This document shows positions 1 to 12,145 of a DNA stretch of 64,000 nucleotides, one piece after another (within the stretch, counting starts at the first letter, position 1; each line of letters opens with the position of its first letter). The stretch is from Sindora glabra (Eukaryota > Streptophyta > Magnoliopsida > Fabales > Fabaceae). The stretch spans positions 4,891,343-4,955,342 of the forward strand of contig CM035227.1 of the NCBI GenBank assembly GCA_020226215.1. The letters are read 5' to 3'. The notes beneath the pieces were generated by a model. It saw only the letters and a program-made list of their open reading frames with translations. It searched no databases and was not told the DNA's origin. The translations under genes were made by a program, and so were the position numbers.

Positions 1-2080
1 TCTCTTTAGTCACCTAGGTAAAAGTCCTGAACTTCCTCACCTATTGATCAAGTAGCCCTTTCCCAGCTTTCGACTTAGGACATTACTTAGCAAGCTATAC
101 AGCACCTGACTTCATGTCCAGCACACCTTCTATTATATCACTGGGGTGCTAACCTAACTAATGGCCGGATTTAGGTTTATCTAGAGGATAACTCATAAAA
201 ATTGATTTACATTCAATTTTTTATTTATAATAATCTTTATTAATTTGTATGAATATTTAATATTTATTATAAATTTATACTTTTGTATTTAGTTATAGGT
301 TAATTGTTATGTCAACCTAAAATCTTGTTAGGGATATAATAAAGGTGATACAAGCACATTTCATAGAGTTAGCCTTTACTTACACCAATAGCTTGTATTA
401 ACTTAAAAATGAGTGGTTCAAGGATTGGATGGAATTTTATATTTATATTTTATAGCTTAATTTTAATTTATATTTGCATTTATCTTATATTTTAATTTAG
501 AAATTATTAGTAGTTAAGTTCAATTATTTAATGTTGTAAACCATGTATAAGTGGGCAACCTAAGGCCATACACATGATTAAAATTTTTTTTACCCATAAT
601 GCTATAATCAATTATAAGGGCATAATGGGTTAACAAGGAAATGCTTACTAAAGAAACCTGAGTATATGATTGATGACATTTTTAGGACATCAAGAAACAA
701 AAGGGTAAATATGTTGCCTTTAGGAAAAAGTAAAAAATAATAAAAAGGGCATTTACTATTGGAAGAAACCTATACATAAAAAAGATTGTACATTGATAGT
801 TCTATTTTCACTTTAGAATATAAAAGAAAGATGTTAAGTTTTAATTAGTTTTAATATTGGTTTATTCCATAACTAACTTTTATGTCTTCTTTATAACATT
901 TCAAGTAGCTAGCTTTAATTGAATGCCTATTGATCTAGAGGTATTTTTGTGTACTCACACTCATGTTCCTTTGAATGACACCTAGGTGTTTATAAACAAG
1001 ATGTTTAAGAGATCCTAGGTAAGATTTAATTGTTATTTTTGGCATTATTATATTATAATTTTTATCTAAGAAAAGTATTTACCTTTTAAATTTAGTTTTG
1101 TAAAAAGAGTACTCCGAGATGGTAGAGGTTCAACCTTCTCAAACATTAGCTGATATTGGTAAGGGTTTCTTAGCATAGATTGACAAGACCTCACTATAGA
1201 TAGAGATAGCTAGTAGTTGAAACAAAATAGGCTAAATTTATAGCATAGAATTAGAGGCATACAAGGTTACTGGATTATCATCTCCACTATTGAATTATCT
1301 TTACAAAATGTGGAGCTTAAAGCAACACAAGAGAGGATGATAGCCTAAGAATAGTAGCTTGTTACTATGCAATAGATGATTAAGCTACACCAATGCACAC
1401 TAACGGATTTGTTTTAGAAGTTAAAGATGAGTTATTTGACATTTTTAGCACTACCAGCTAACTAGGGATGCAAGTACTAGGAAGATAACCACCAGCAAGA
1501 TATTAAAAGTTAAACTTATAGTCTCTAAGATTTTATATTTTTATTTTTATGCCTATATTGGATTTTATTAGTTTTTGTACAAATATTGGATTCCTTGAAT
1601 TTTCTCTACATTATATAAATAAAATATTCAAATTTAATTTGATTTTATAAATTTTAACTTTCAATTTTGATTGTTGAATATGTATTTTTTTTAAAAAAAT
1701 ACAATATAATGCAATGTGTTTATTGTTTACCTTGCTAGAAAAATAGCTAAAGTATCAACAAGTATTTTCTAAATTAGTGATGAACTTATAAATAATGATG
1801 TCATTAATTTGTGAAAATTTTCTAATTTAGGAATGGATTAATCTATTATTCAATTTAAGTTTAGAAATGAAAATTTCATCAATAATATAAGGATTAGCAA
1901 TGCACAAAGATGTTACCAATTCCTTTTGTCATTCACTTTTGTTCGTTGCGGAGTCACATAATTAGCGATGAATACAAAGATATTAATTATTAATTATTAA
2001 TTGAATTATTGATAGACTATTTATGGATGGGTAATGAATTTTTCTAAATTAGTGACAAAATTTTTCATCACTAATTAACA
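1..2080. other. AT-rich intergenic DNA, no gene seen
   Basis: No reading frame with recognisable content. Around 1117-1450 the plus strand can be read as a short protein-like stretch broken by many stops, which could be a decayed transposon gene, but I cannot name it. From about 1760 onward short motifs of the type 'aaattagtgatgaa' recur in both orientations, as is common in the subterminal part of CACTA elements (see the entry at 2041-2093). Confidence 0.5.
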
Positions 2081-2093
2081 TTTTTTTGTAGTG
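1768..2093 (-). mobile_element. Possible CACTA (En/Spm) transposon end
   Basis: Read on the minus strand, the sequence begins at 2093 with CACTACAAAAAAA, the usual terminal form of plant CACTA transposons. It is followed by short inverted motifs built on TTAGTGA/TCACTAA (about 2041-2075, again near 1768-1785 and 1820). These resemble the subterminal repeats the transposase binds. The other terminus and the 3-bp target duplication (ATA would be expected) were not found in the first 2 kb, so the element is either truncated or extends beyond the window. This is inference from end motifs only. Confidence 0.35.
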
Positions 2094-2099
2094 ATAGGT

Positions 2100-3060
2100 T
2101 TTAAAAGATAATTAAAATCCATAAAATATACCTTCATGACATATAGAAATGTCAACATCAAAGGCACGAGTTTTAAAAAGCTTGAAAGCATCATTCCAGG
2201 TGGTGTTAATGGATTTAAGAGGTTCTAAGTCATTTAATAATTTGTAAATGTATTGTTTATAATTAGTGATCATTTCATTCAATGGAAAATAACACATTGG
2301 AGAAGGATAGCTTGAGTCCTGAAGGTAATGCTAACATAGAAGTAATTTCTGCATACATTTGAACCTATATCAGTTGCTTATGTAGGGTTTAAAAGAGACT
2401 AGTTGCACTTGTTGGTGATAAACCCACATGAAAAAATGAACAAAAAATGATAAAGAATGATATTAAAGTCTTGAAAACTATGATTTTTAATACAGATACT
2501 ATTAGATCCATTAAATAGACCAAAGTTTATGAATCAATTTATAGACTTTAATGGATTGAATTACTTAAAATTTGATTCATTTTTTCATAGATAATATAGA
2601 CTAGGCAAATACAAACTAATTCATGGACTTATAATTAAAGTCTATAGAGTCATGAATCGAACCACGAATATGGACCAGACTTAAATTATTTAAAATTTAA
2701 TTCATTTTTTCATGAATAATACAAAATAGTTTGTATCTAATCTATCCATTTTATAGTCGTAGATTGTTATACCCTACGTAATAATTAAGAAAATTTATTG
2801 TAATAAAGTGCCTTGAGATTTCTATTAAAAAAATTGATGAGGTAGTTAAATTATATTTATTTATGTCAAATTAAAATAAAAGTATTTAAATTTTGATTGA
2901 ATAAATTATTATTTTTATACATGTGTTATTTATTGGATGATAAAGAAGTTAAGAACATAGAATTTATAAAATATAAGTATTGATTATAGTAGGTGACTTT
3001 TATCTATAAATTTATAAAATTTATAGGAATATTTTCAAAATTTAAGGCATGAAGGATCAT
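2100..3060. other. AT-rich intergenic DNA with a diverged ~127-bp direct repeat
   Basis: No gene. Two related stretches, near 2561-2602 and 2688-2729, share the core 'ttcattttttcat' with matching flanks, giving a spacing of about 127 bp. This is probably an old local duplication. Nothing else is recognisable. Confidence 0.4.
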
Positions 3061-3061
3061 G

Positions 3062-3066
<5 letters not shown>

Positions 3067-3093
<27 letters not shown>
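3067..3093. repeat. (GT)n microsatellite
   Basis: An uninterrupted run of about 13 GT units directly follows 'atatat'. It is a simple repeat with no coding context. Confidence 0.95.
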
Positions 3094-3194
3094 ATTATGA
3101 TAAATTATTCTTTTTAGTAATTTCAAAGTAATAAAATATCTAAGGGGAGTTTCAAGGGAAATAAAACTTTTTTAAGGGAAGGTTAATTTATCAT

Positions 3195-3490
3195 TATAAA
3201 TTATAGGGGTGCTTAATGGGCCTAACGGATTTGGCTTGCTAAAAATAGGCTCATAAAAATACAGGTCTAAATAAGTCTAACCTATAAGGACCAGATCTAA
3301 GCAGTCGGCTCACAAGCCAACCTTGTTTATAAAGTAAAGCTCCTTTCGCGGGTCGGGATGTGGATCGGATTAGCTAAAATAAACCTCTATAAAATTCGAG
3401 CCTTAGTGGACTGGCCTTAAATGAGTATGTTTCACATAAACCCTAGCTCAATTCATCTTGCCCGGCCTATTAAGTACTCATAATAAATTA
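3195..3490. repeat. Dispersed-repeat-like segment rich in GGCC/GGGC words
   Basis: This block is clearly richer in G and C than its surroundings. It contains words such as 'taggggtgcttaatgggcc', 'cgggtcggg' and 'cccggcctatt' on alternating strands. Plant hAT-like and Harbinger-like non-autonomous elements often open with 'AGGGGTGT..AATGGGC', so a decayed DNA transposon is possible. No matched terminal repeats or target duplication were identified. Confidence 0.25.
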
Positions 3491-4033
3491 TGAAATAAGA
3501 AGAAGTGGAAGATGAAAGTGAAATAGTTTGAAACTCTAAGTGAGTATATCTCTATTCTAAAATTTATATAATTCTCATATTAGTTGAATGTTATAATTCA
3601 TAAATTCCTTATCAATCAAATAAATTACAAATATATTCATACATGAAATTGAATTTATTTATAATTAGAAAGCTTACACCTCACCAATTGTAAATTATCT
3701 ACCTAATTGAATGTGTCATCGAGATAATTAGTTTGTTAACATAATTATATTATATATATACATATATTATACGATTATTTTATAAGATGTGGCTATTTCC
3801 CATATTGAGGCTTTGAAATAAAAATAAGGTACGATTATTACTTATTGATTCTTGATGGAATACTACATTAAGTGAATATAGATTGATTTTGTTAGAAAAC
3901 ATAGCGATGCCATTATTGATTATTGAATAAGTATGATTGAGTTTATACTGTTATATACATGTTGGAAAGTATAATGTGAATTATATTATGATGTGATTAA
4001 ATGTTATGACCATGAAAAAGGGCATGGTAATGT

Positions 4034-4100
<67 letters not shown>

Positions 4101-5750
4101 GTACTTTAACATTGCCCCGTGATGATGAAATAGTTGTTTATGTTGAAATTTGCATTGAACTTGTGACATATAGAGTTGAGCTCTAGTAAATTTATTACAT
4201 TATGAATTATGCAATAAGTGACATTTGAAATAAGAAATATGATAAGGGCGATTATATAAAGGCCAAATGGAAAATTCTTAGCAAATAACTTATGGAGGGT
4301 ATAAGGTAGACCCTATAAGAATAAGGATATATAGCTTATGAAGGGTATAAGGTTGATCCGAAAGATAAAAAATGGATACATATGTATTTATTATAAATTG
4401 TTATTCATTGTGATATGATATTGAAATCTTCTTGTAATTATAAAAACTTGATGTGATGAGCTTTACTAGTTATTTATAGATGTGATAACTATCTAGAATG
4501 GGTAATGGGTGTGATGGCAATGTTGTTGTGTGAATTAAACAACTGATATTATTGTGATTTATGTTACAAGATAGGAAACCTAAGTTATATACAAGTGAAT
4601 ATGTCAAATCAAGAATTGATATTGCAAGTTACAAAATCTAAAAATGTGGTTTGCAATGATTTCTTATTATAAGATTTAATTAGCATTTTACTATCTTGTA
4701 CAACTAATCTTATATGTGGTTGTGATAAATATGTGGTCATTGAATTTTTGTAACTCATTCCATTTTATTTTCAATATTTTCATGTTAAACATAAATGCTT
4801 TAGAGTATCATTATTTTTATGGAGAATCAAGACCATTTTGCTAAAAGATTTTTACAGTTGGATTAGAATGAGGATAAAGATATATATTATGTTGATATGA
4901 CACTTGATATGTCGAATCATTTATCTGTATATATGCCTTGAAATTATGTAGTATTATATGTGTTTTATGTTGTTGTCGTATCTACAAAGATTACAAGTTT
5001 TTTTATTTAAAGTATGTGATCCTTAGGAAGTATCTAAAAATAGGGATTTTTTTTTTATTTTTCCATAAGATTGGAAATGTATTTTGGATTCTCTCGAAAA
5101 TAAAGATTTTTGATGGACAAAATGGGCATAAATAATATTGAAGTTGGTGAATACCGGATAATGAAATTCACACTAGTTACGATTGAATTTGGATCATGAC
5201 ATAGATATTGTGAAAGAGGAAAAAAAATTAAGGATTCAAGAATAATGGGTGAAGAAAAAGTTGTTTTCTTCATATTCAATAGTTAGTAACTGTGAAAATT
5301 GTTTATATATTAAAGGAAACTTCTATTTTAAAAGTTATTTTGAAAGAGGTTATTGAGTTAATCATATTAACCCACATTTCATAGGAATGGATTAAGATTC
5401 TCTCATTTTCTTAAAAGAGGGATGGGGTAAAATTTGGAAAGATAAATATAGAAATTTTTTCATAAGAGCATAGTGTACATGCCGTATTCAATAAGTATTA
5501 CTAATTAAACTAATAATATCTATTTTTTCTTCTTTTATGTTTATATGTTCAAAGGTGGTTTGTGAAGTTTATACATTATAAAGTTGTGGAATATTAACTA
5601 GCGGTATGAGATTAATGGATTTTATCCTTGAGGGGCAATAATTAAACATAAATATGTGGTACCGATTATGTAAGTTTTCAAAATTCAAAATTTATTCAGA
5701 GTAGTCCCCGAATATATTAAGTTGATGTAAAGAGTGTTCTATTGAGTCAA
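3490..5750. other. AT-rich intergenic DNA, probably decayed repeat
   Basis: No gene. It contains the long TA microsatellite at about 4036-4098 and two diverged copies of a ~44-bp unit near 4288 and 4331 (shared core 'agggtataaggt'). The general texture resembles an old retroelement LTR, but I could not find paired ends. Confidence 0.35.
4036..4098. repeat. Long (AT)n microsatellite
   Basis: About 31 uninterrupted AT units. It is the longest perfect simple repeat in the window and would form a strong hairpin or cruciform. A reading frame through it gives only an IYIYIY repeat and is not a gene. Confidence 0.97.
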
Positions 5751-7184
5751 ACAAAAAAAAAAAAAAAGAATTAGTCCCCCTTCTCTTAACACATAAATTA
5801 ACACAGCAATCTCCTTGGCCATTGTTTAAAAAAAATGTATTATGATTACTCAGAAAATAATTTTAAAAACTCTTATATTTTGTATTATGGGAAGAGTTCA
5901 CTAATGTATTGAAATTTCTTCAATATGCCATCAATGCTTTTTAAGAATAAATACTTTGTTATTTGACTGGAGATGACAAGATCGCTAGCATTTCCCCATG
6001 AAACTTATCTGTTGCCATCCATATAAAGGGAGAACATAATCTAACTACAAAGAGGCATATGCAACTAAATGATGAAGAATCAAATGCCGTTTCCCACTTC
6101 TTTAATCCCATTTATTGGACAAATGCTATTCCATTAAAAAAAATCAACTACTTTTTAGGTTAATCTTTTTTTTTAAATAGTATAATCCACTAAACACGTA
6201 CGTAAAGACCCAAAATCAAACTTACATATTATAGGAGAATAAAATTGTTAAAGAGTATCACACATTACTTGAATAAAAGGATTTCAACTTTTAGATGAAC
6301 ATTTTAATAATTCTTCCAATTAAAATTAAATATAAATAATTAACTGGATGTGTTTTATTCACACATCAAATGGCAATGACTTCCATTTATAAGCCAATGC
6401 GATGGAGATATTAATTAAGGAATCACCGGAACATTTTTATAGTAAATTTTAAAATAGTAGAATCAATGATAGAAATGGAAGACTGTCCTGATTTTATAAT
6501 GCTGCCTAGGATTATCCTAATAGATAAAGCCTTGGTATATTTGTTTGCTTTGCCTTTTAAGCTAATGCATGAGTCAAGTTTTCCTAAAATGGTGAGAAAA
6601 TAATATTGTTGTCATCCAAGTCTCATCGTTAAAAAATTATTATATTTTTACCTTGTACATTAATGTATGTAGATACATACACATCTACTTTCTACATACA
6701 TATCTACTTGTATAATAGTTTTGGTTGTGTTAGTAAATTTAATCATTTCAAAAAACTACATATGCATTAAGAATTTATTAAAGATGATGAAGGTAAATAT
6801 ATATATTGTTGATTATTTATCAACTTAACTTTTTTTAAATTTCAAATTATTTAAATCAATTACATGTGACTTTGGACTTATTATTATAATATTACATAAT
6901 TATGTATGATTTGTAATATTAAAAATTAAAATTTTTTCTTTATTTACTAGTGTTTGAGGTTGTTTTATAATTACATGCAAGTTTATAGCCCTTTATTTCA
7001 AAATTTATTTTTTAATTTTTTATTTTATATCATTCCTCTAAAGTATCTATGGAGATTTGTTGCCCTGTAAGCTATGAAGATGACGAGAATTTTGCTCCCA
7101 AAAATAGGGCAAGGGATAAGACAATATTTTATTACTAATAATAGAACATGAGGCAAGAAATGATTAATTTGCTCCCATCCTATC
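5750..7184. other. Intergenic DNA up to the gypsy insertion; holds one copy of a duplicated ~140-bp segment
   Basis: No gene. Positions about 6011-6150 are related to about 12898-13070 on the far side of the retrotransposon: both contain 'gccatccatataaa', 'aaatgatgaagaat' and 'attcca' in the same order. The immediate flank of the retrotransposon ends in CTATC (7180-7184), the left copy of its target duplication. Confidence 0.5.
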
Positions 7185-7545
7185 TGATAGACTGGTTCAG
7201 AAAATAAGAAGCTAAGAAAGAAGAAGGAAGAATGAAGAAAAGATGAGTCTTGTATCACGAATGGGATCCTGTCAGTAACAACCTTACTGATCATGGATAA
7301 GAGACAATGCTTTACAGTCCAGGGGACTTTGAGAGCCCTGGTTCCCTCCCTCTCTAATTTTCCTCTTTCTGTTTCTCCCCCTGCCTCTCTCTCGCTACCC
7401 CCTTTTATAAGGCTGCCTGGTCCCCTTATTCTGTTGCTTTACAGAATTCTGTTATTCTGTTATTCTTGTCTTTCAGTTATTCTGTTATTCCTGTCTTTTC
7501 TTATTTCTTCTAATATAAACCCTTTTTATTGGGGGTTTCCTAACA
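7185..7545 (-). repeat. 3' LTR of the gypsy element (361 bp)
   Basis: Nearly identical to 12146-12507. On the coding strand it opens TGTTAGG and closes CTATCA. A TATAAAAG box lies at about 7402-7409 on the minus strand. Compared with the 5' LTR it has one fewer C in the C-run near 7377-7381, G for A near 7383, C for T near 7416 and G for A near 7533. The gag-pol frame ends inside this LTR, at 7526-7528. Confidence 0.97.
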
Positions 7546-10500
7546 ATACTCCCCCCAAAAGTGCCACCTTGTCCTCAAGGTGAAAATCCGGAAAAGTGTC
7601 TTGAATGGTGGCTGCGGATTCCCAGCTACTGTCACACTCCGGTAGGTTGAGCCATTTGATTAGGACTTCCAGCTCTCCATTAACATCCTCTCGGGTGTTT
7701 AACACTTGTTTCGGTGTAACCTGTAGCTCCCACTCATTTGATAGCATAGGAGGTAAAGGTTGAGGACTGGTTTGAGGAGGTAAAGCCTTCTTCAGTAGGG
7801 ACACATGGAAGACAGGATGTATGAGGCTAGTTTCTGGAAGTTGTAGTCGGTAGGCAACTTTTCCAATCCTGTCCAGCACTTGAAAAGGACCATAAAATTG
7901 GGGGCTGAGTTTTTCATTTGGCCGTTTAGCTAGGGTCTTAAGATGGTAGGGTTGAAGTTTGAGATAAACCCAATCTCCCACTTGGAATTCTATCTCCCGG
8001 CGGTGCTGATTAGCTTGTGCTCTCATCCGGTCCTGGGCTTTGAGAAGGTTGGCCTTCAATTCTGCTAGCATATTATCCCTGTCCTCTGTGAGCTTATTGA
8101 CTTGCTCTACAGTGGAAGGAATAGTGGTCCCTTTTAAAAGTATAGGAGGATCTTGACCATAAAGAGCCTTGAAGGGGGTCATTTTGGTGGTGCTGCTGTA
8201 ATTTGTATTGAACCAGAACTCTGCCCAACTTAGCCATTCTGGCCATTGTTTGGGTCTAGTCCCTGTTACACACCGCAAATAAGTCTCTAGGCAGCGGTTA
8301 ACCACTTCTGTTTGCCCATCCGTTTGAGGATGGTATGCTGAACTAAATTTCAGCTTGGTACCTGCCAATCTGAAGAGTTCCTTCCAAAATTTACTAAGAA
8401 AAATTTAGTCTCTGTCTGAAATGATGGATGTAGGAAAACCATGAAGTCTCACTACTTCTTTCAAAAATACTGTGGCAACATCCTTGGCAGTAAAGGGATG
8501 ACTGAGTGCTATAAAATGAGCGTATTTAGTGAATCTGTATACTACTACCATGATAGTATCTTTGCCTTTAACTCTAGGTAGTCCTCCAATGAAATCCATG
8601 GAGATTTCAGTCCAAATATGTTGAGGAATCGGCAAGGGTTGTAGGATTCCAGCTGGTGCCAATGTCTCATATTTGTTACGTTGGCAAGTATCACAAGTAG
8701 AGACAAATTGTTGAATGTCATGCTTCATTCCTTCCCAATACACCACAGCTGCTAGTCTTTTATAGGTTCTGAAGTATCCTGAGTGGCCACCCATTGGAGA
8801 GTTGTGAAATTCTGCCATAAGGATAGGAATTTGAGAAGAAGTTTTTGGCAGTACCAGTTTCCCCTTGAAAAACAGTCTATTTCCTTGAAGTTGGTATCCC
8901 ACCTGTGAATTTGCATTAATTAATAGGTCTCGGATAATACCACCCAGCTTCTCATCCTTATGTGCCTCTTCTACCCAATTTTTAAAGTGATTATACTGCA
9001 GCACTGTCACAGCTTCAAAGGTCATTTTTCTTGACAGGGCATCTGCTGCTGAATTTTCTTTTCCTGGTTTATATTGGATTTCAAAGTCAAGTCCAATCAG
9101 TTTGGAGGCCCATTTAAATTGTTCTTCACCTAGGAGCCGTTGGTCATTGAAATACTTTAGGCTTCGCTGATTTGTTCTTATGATAAAATGCTGCCCCATT
9201 AAGTAGTGTCTCCATTTTTGGACTGCCAGTACTACTGCCATTAATTCTCTTTCATACACAGATTTGCTTTGGGCTTTTTCGGATAACTCTTGGCTTAGGA
9301 AGGCTAATGGTTTGCCTTCTTGTAATAGAATTGCACCTATCCCTTTGCTAGAAGCATCCGTTTCTACCATAAAAGGTTTGGAAAAGTCTGGGATTGCTAG
9401 TACTGGAAGTAGAGTCATTGCAGTTTTTAATTTTTCAAATGCTGTTTGGGCTTCTTCACTCCATTTAAAACTATCTTTTTGCAATAATTGGGTTAGAGGT
9501 TTAGCAATTTGGCCATAGTTTTGGACAAATCGCCTATAGTACCCAGTTATTCCTAGGAATCCCCTCAATCCTTTTACATCTTTGGGAACCGGCCATGACC
9601 ACATGGCTTCAATCTTTTTGGGGTCGGCTGCTACTCCTTTAGCTGAAATGATGTGGCCCAGGTATTCTAAGTTGGGCTGGCCAAATGTGCATTTCCTTTT
9701 GTTAGCAAACAGGGCATATTCTCTGAGTGTCTGCAAAACAGTCTTGAGGTGTGTTGAATGGGCTTCATCACTAGGGCTGTATATTAGGATATCATCAAAG
9801 AAGACTAGAGCGAATTTCCTCAGATAAGGCTTCAATATTTCATTCATCAGTGAATGAAATGTAGAGGGTGCGTTAGTCAAGCCAAATGGTATAACTAAGA
9901 ACTCATAATGTCCTTCATGTGTGCGGAAGGCTGTTTTTTCGATGTCTCCCTCTTTCATGCGAATCTGGTGATAACCAGATTTCAAATCAATCTTAGAAAA
10001 TACAACAGCACCTCCTAATTCATCCAACAGTTCATCTATGACAGGAATGGGAAATTTATCAGCCACTGTGATCTTGTTGAGGGCCCTATAATCCACACAG
10101 AAGCGCCATCCTCCATCTTTCTTTTTGACTAGGATAATAGGGCTAGAATACGGGCTGGTGCTAGGCCTAATTATTCCAGCCTCTAGCATCTCATTTACTA
10201 GCTTTTCTATCTCTGATTTCTGATAGTGGGGATACCTGTAAGGTCTGATGTTGGGAATGGTTGCTCCTCCCTTCAGGTTAATAGCATGATCATGCTTCCG
10301 GGTTGGTGATAGCCCTCGGGGTTCTTGGAATACATCATCGAATTCAGTGAGGAGGGTCTCTACGGCTGTTGGAACTGGTTTGACTTCTTCCTTGTCTTCT
10401 GCTATTGCTTTATATTCCAGCAAGAGATAGTGCCCTTCATTTTTCAAGACTTTCTCTAATGATTTGATGGAAACTTGAGCTCTGGACAATGCTGGATCTC

Positions 10501-12121
10501 CCTTAATCTCTTGTATGCTTTCTCCTACCTTTACTTGTAGCAGTAGTTTGCTGAAATCAGCCTTTATTTCTCCTAGTCCAGCTAGCCATTCTAGACTTAG
10601 GACCACTTCAGCTCCTCTCAAGTTGAATAAGTAGAAGTTTTGTTGGATCATCATGTTCTGTAATTGCAAGGTTAAGCCCTTGCACATGCCTTGACATCCC
10701 ATTTTGCGTCCGTCCCCTACTTCCACTGAATAAGTGGGTGTTTTTACCATGGGTAATTGGAGTTCCTCTACCAGCTCCTTAGATATAAAATTGTTAGAGG
10801 CTCCACAGTCAATCAGCACAATTACCCTTCTTTTCCCTAAGGTGCCCCACAACTTCCAGGAATTTTTTGAGGTAAATCTAACCATTGAATTTAGGGAGAG
10901 TTGCATTACCTTATAGCTGTCCTCTTGCTGTTCCAGAATTCCTGAAGTATCTTGTTCATTCATTTCCTCTTCATCTGTTTGCCCTTGGACCAGCATTACT
11001 CTAAATTGCTTGTTCTTGCATTTATGGTCTGGGCCAAACTTCTCATCACATCTAAAGCATAGACCCTTTTTTATTTTCTCTTGTAATTCAGCATCAGACA
11101 GCTTCCGAAATCCTCCTATTCGGCTTCTTTCTGTTCTTACGATTCTGTTGCTAGCTGAATCTGTTACTCTGTTGCCATTTGAGGAGCCTACTTGAGAGTT
11201 CCCTCTACTTCCTACCTTATAAGAGACGGTTCTTGCTGCTGGTAGTCCCTTAAACTCTGGCTTGCCGAAATTCCGCATGACCCCACTACTTCTGGATAGA
11301 GCGTGATTTTTCTCATCTATCATTTGGGCAGTGTTCATCATATCTTCTAAAGTGGTTGCTGGGTGCAGCTTGAGCTCAGCCTTGATCTCTTCTCTAAGCC
11401 CATTTAGGAAGATACCTTTGAGATATTCTTGATCCGTTCCTCTTAAAGGCCCTGCGTACATTTCAAATTTCTCTCTGAAGTCTTCCACGGTGTTGGTTTG
11501 TTTCAAGCTTAATAGCAACTCATATGGATTTTGCATCATGGCAGGTTGAAAGCGTCGGATCACTACTGTCTTGAATCTTTCCCAGGTGGGGTTTGGAGAA
11601 TTAGCTTCCCACCATTGGTACCAGCTGAGGGCCTTGCCTTCCATGGCTATCAAGACTGCTTGCAATCTTTCTACATCATTCACCCTTTTGATCTAAAAGT
11701 ATCTCTCCAAGCGGTTCACCCACCCATAGGAGTCTTCTCCTGAAAATAGCGGAAGCTCCAACTTCCTCCAGCGATCTTCCATTATTTCTTCATTTCTCCT
11801 CTTTGCTGGTTCTGTTTCTGGGTCGTTTTCCCTTCTTCCTCCAGTGTTTGCAGTAGATTCTGGGGTTGGTCCTCTGGCCGAGTGATTCACCAAGGTTTCC
11901 AGCAACTCTTCCACTCTTTTCAGCCTTGCATCGCTCAACTCTTGCCTAGTTGTCCTCACCTCCTGTTCTTCTGCAAGATTTCGCCTCCATCCTTCAAATG
12001 TCCTTTCTAGAGTCTCTAGTCTGGCTTCCATCTTTGATCGGACCATGAAAGACCTCCAAGATTCTATCTTGGCTCCCAAGATCCTATCTTTGGCTCCCCA
12101 AGATTCTATCTTGGCTCCCAA
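7526..12121 (-). pseudogene. gag-pol polyprotein of the gypsy element, two in-frame stops
   Basis: One continuous frame from the ATG at 12121 to 7526, interrupted by TAG at 11693-11695 (within gag) and TAA at 8405-8407 (within the integrase core). No frameshift separates the three open stretches. Order on the minus strand: coiled gag; zinc knuckle CFRC..H.C near 11040-11070; protease with CGAS in place of the usual [ST]GA[ST] (about 10780-10815); reverse transcriptase with FFDD (about 9780-9805); RNase H; integrase HHCC zinc finger (about 8680-8815); the D,D,E residues at about 8600, 8415 and 8310; and a chromodomain-like tail (about 7610-7700). In RNase H the conserved TD before QRSLK reads TN (codon 9170-9172), a likely loss of a catalytic Asp. 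The first residues (about 12060-12121) repeat a GAKIESW-type unit. The copy cannot make full Gag-Pol without readthrough, so it is annotated as a pseudogene. Confidence 0.93.
7549..7560 (-). other. Polypurine tract of the gypsy element
   Basis: On the minus strand the sequence next to the 3' LTR reads TTTTGGGGGGAG, three bases from the LTR edge. This is the expected site for plus-strand priming. It lies inside the polyprotein reading frame, which continues through it into the LTR. Confidence 0.85.
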
Positions 12122-12131
12122 GATCGTGGAT

Positions 12132-12143
12132 GCTCTGATACCA
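12132..12143 (-). other. tRNA-iMet primer binding site
   Basis: On the minus strand, two bases after the 5' LTR, the sequence is TGGTATCAGAGC. This is the standard complement of the 3' end of initiator methionyl-tRNA used by most plant gypsy and copia elements. Confidence 0.95.
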
Positions 12144-12145
12144 GT

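Noticed and set aside
3981..4169. 62-codon frame with an IYIYIY repeat
   Set aside because: It is only the AT microsatellite read as protein.
7025..7294. 89-codon minus-strand frame
   Set aside because: It crosses the LTR border into flanking DNA, so it exists only because of the insertion.
7293..7583. 96-codon plus-strand frame, with a near copy at 12254-12475
   Set aside because: Both are antisense readings of the gypsy LTRs, low in complexity (Ser/Leu/Phe-rich), and duplicated only because the LTRs are.
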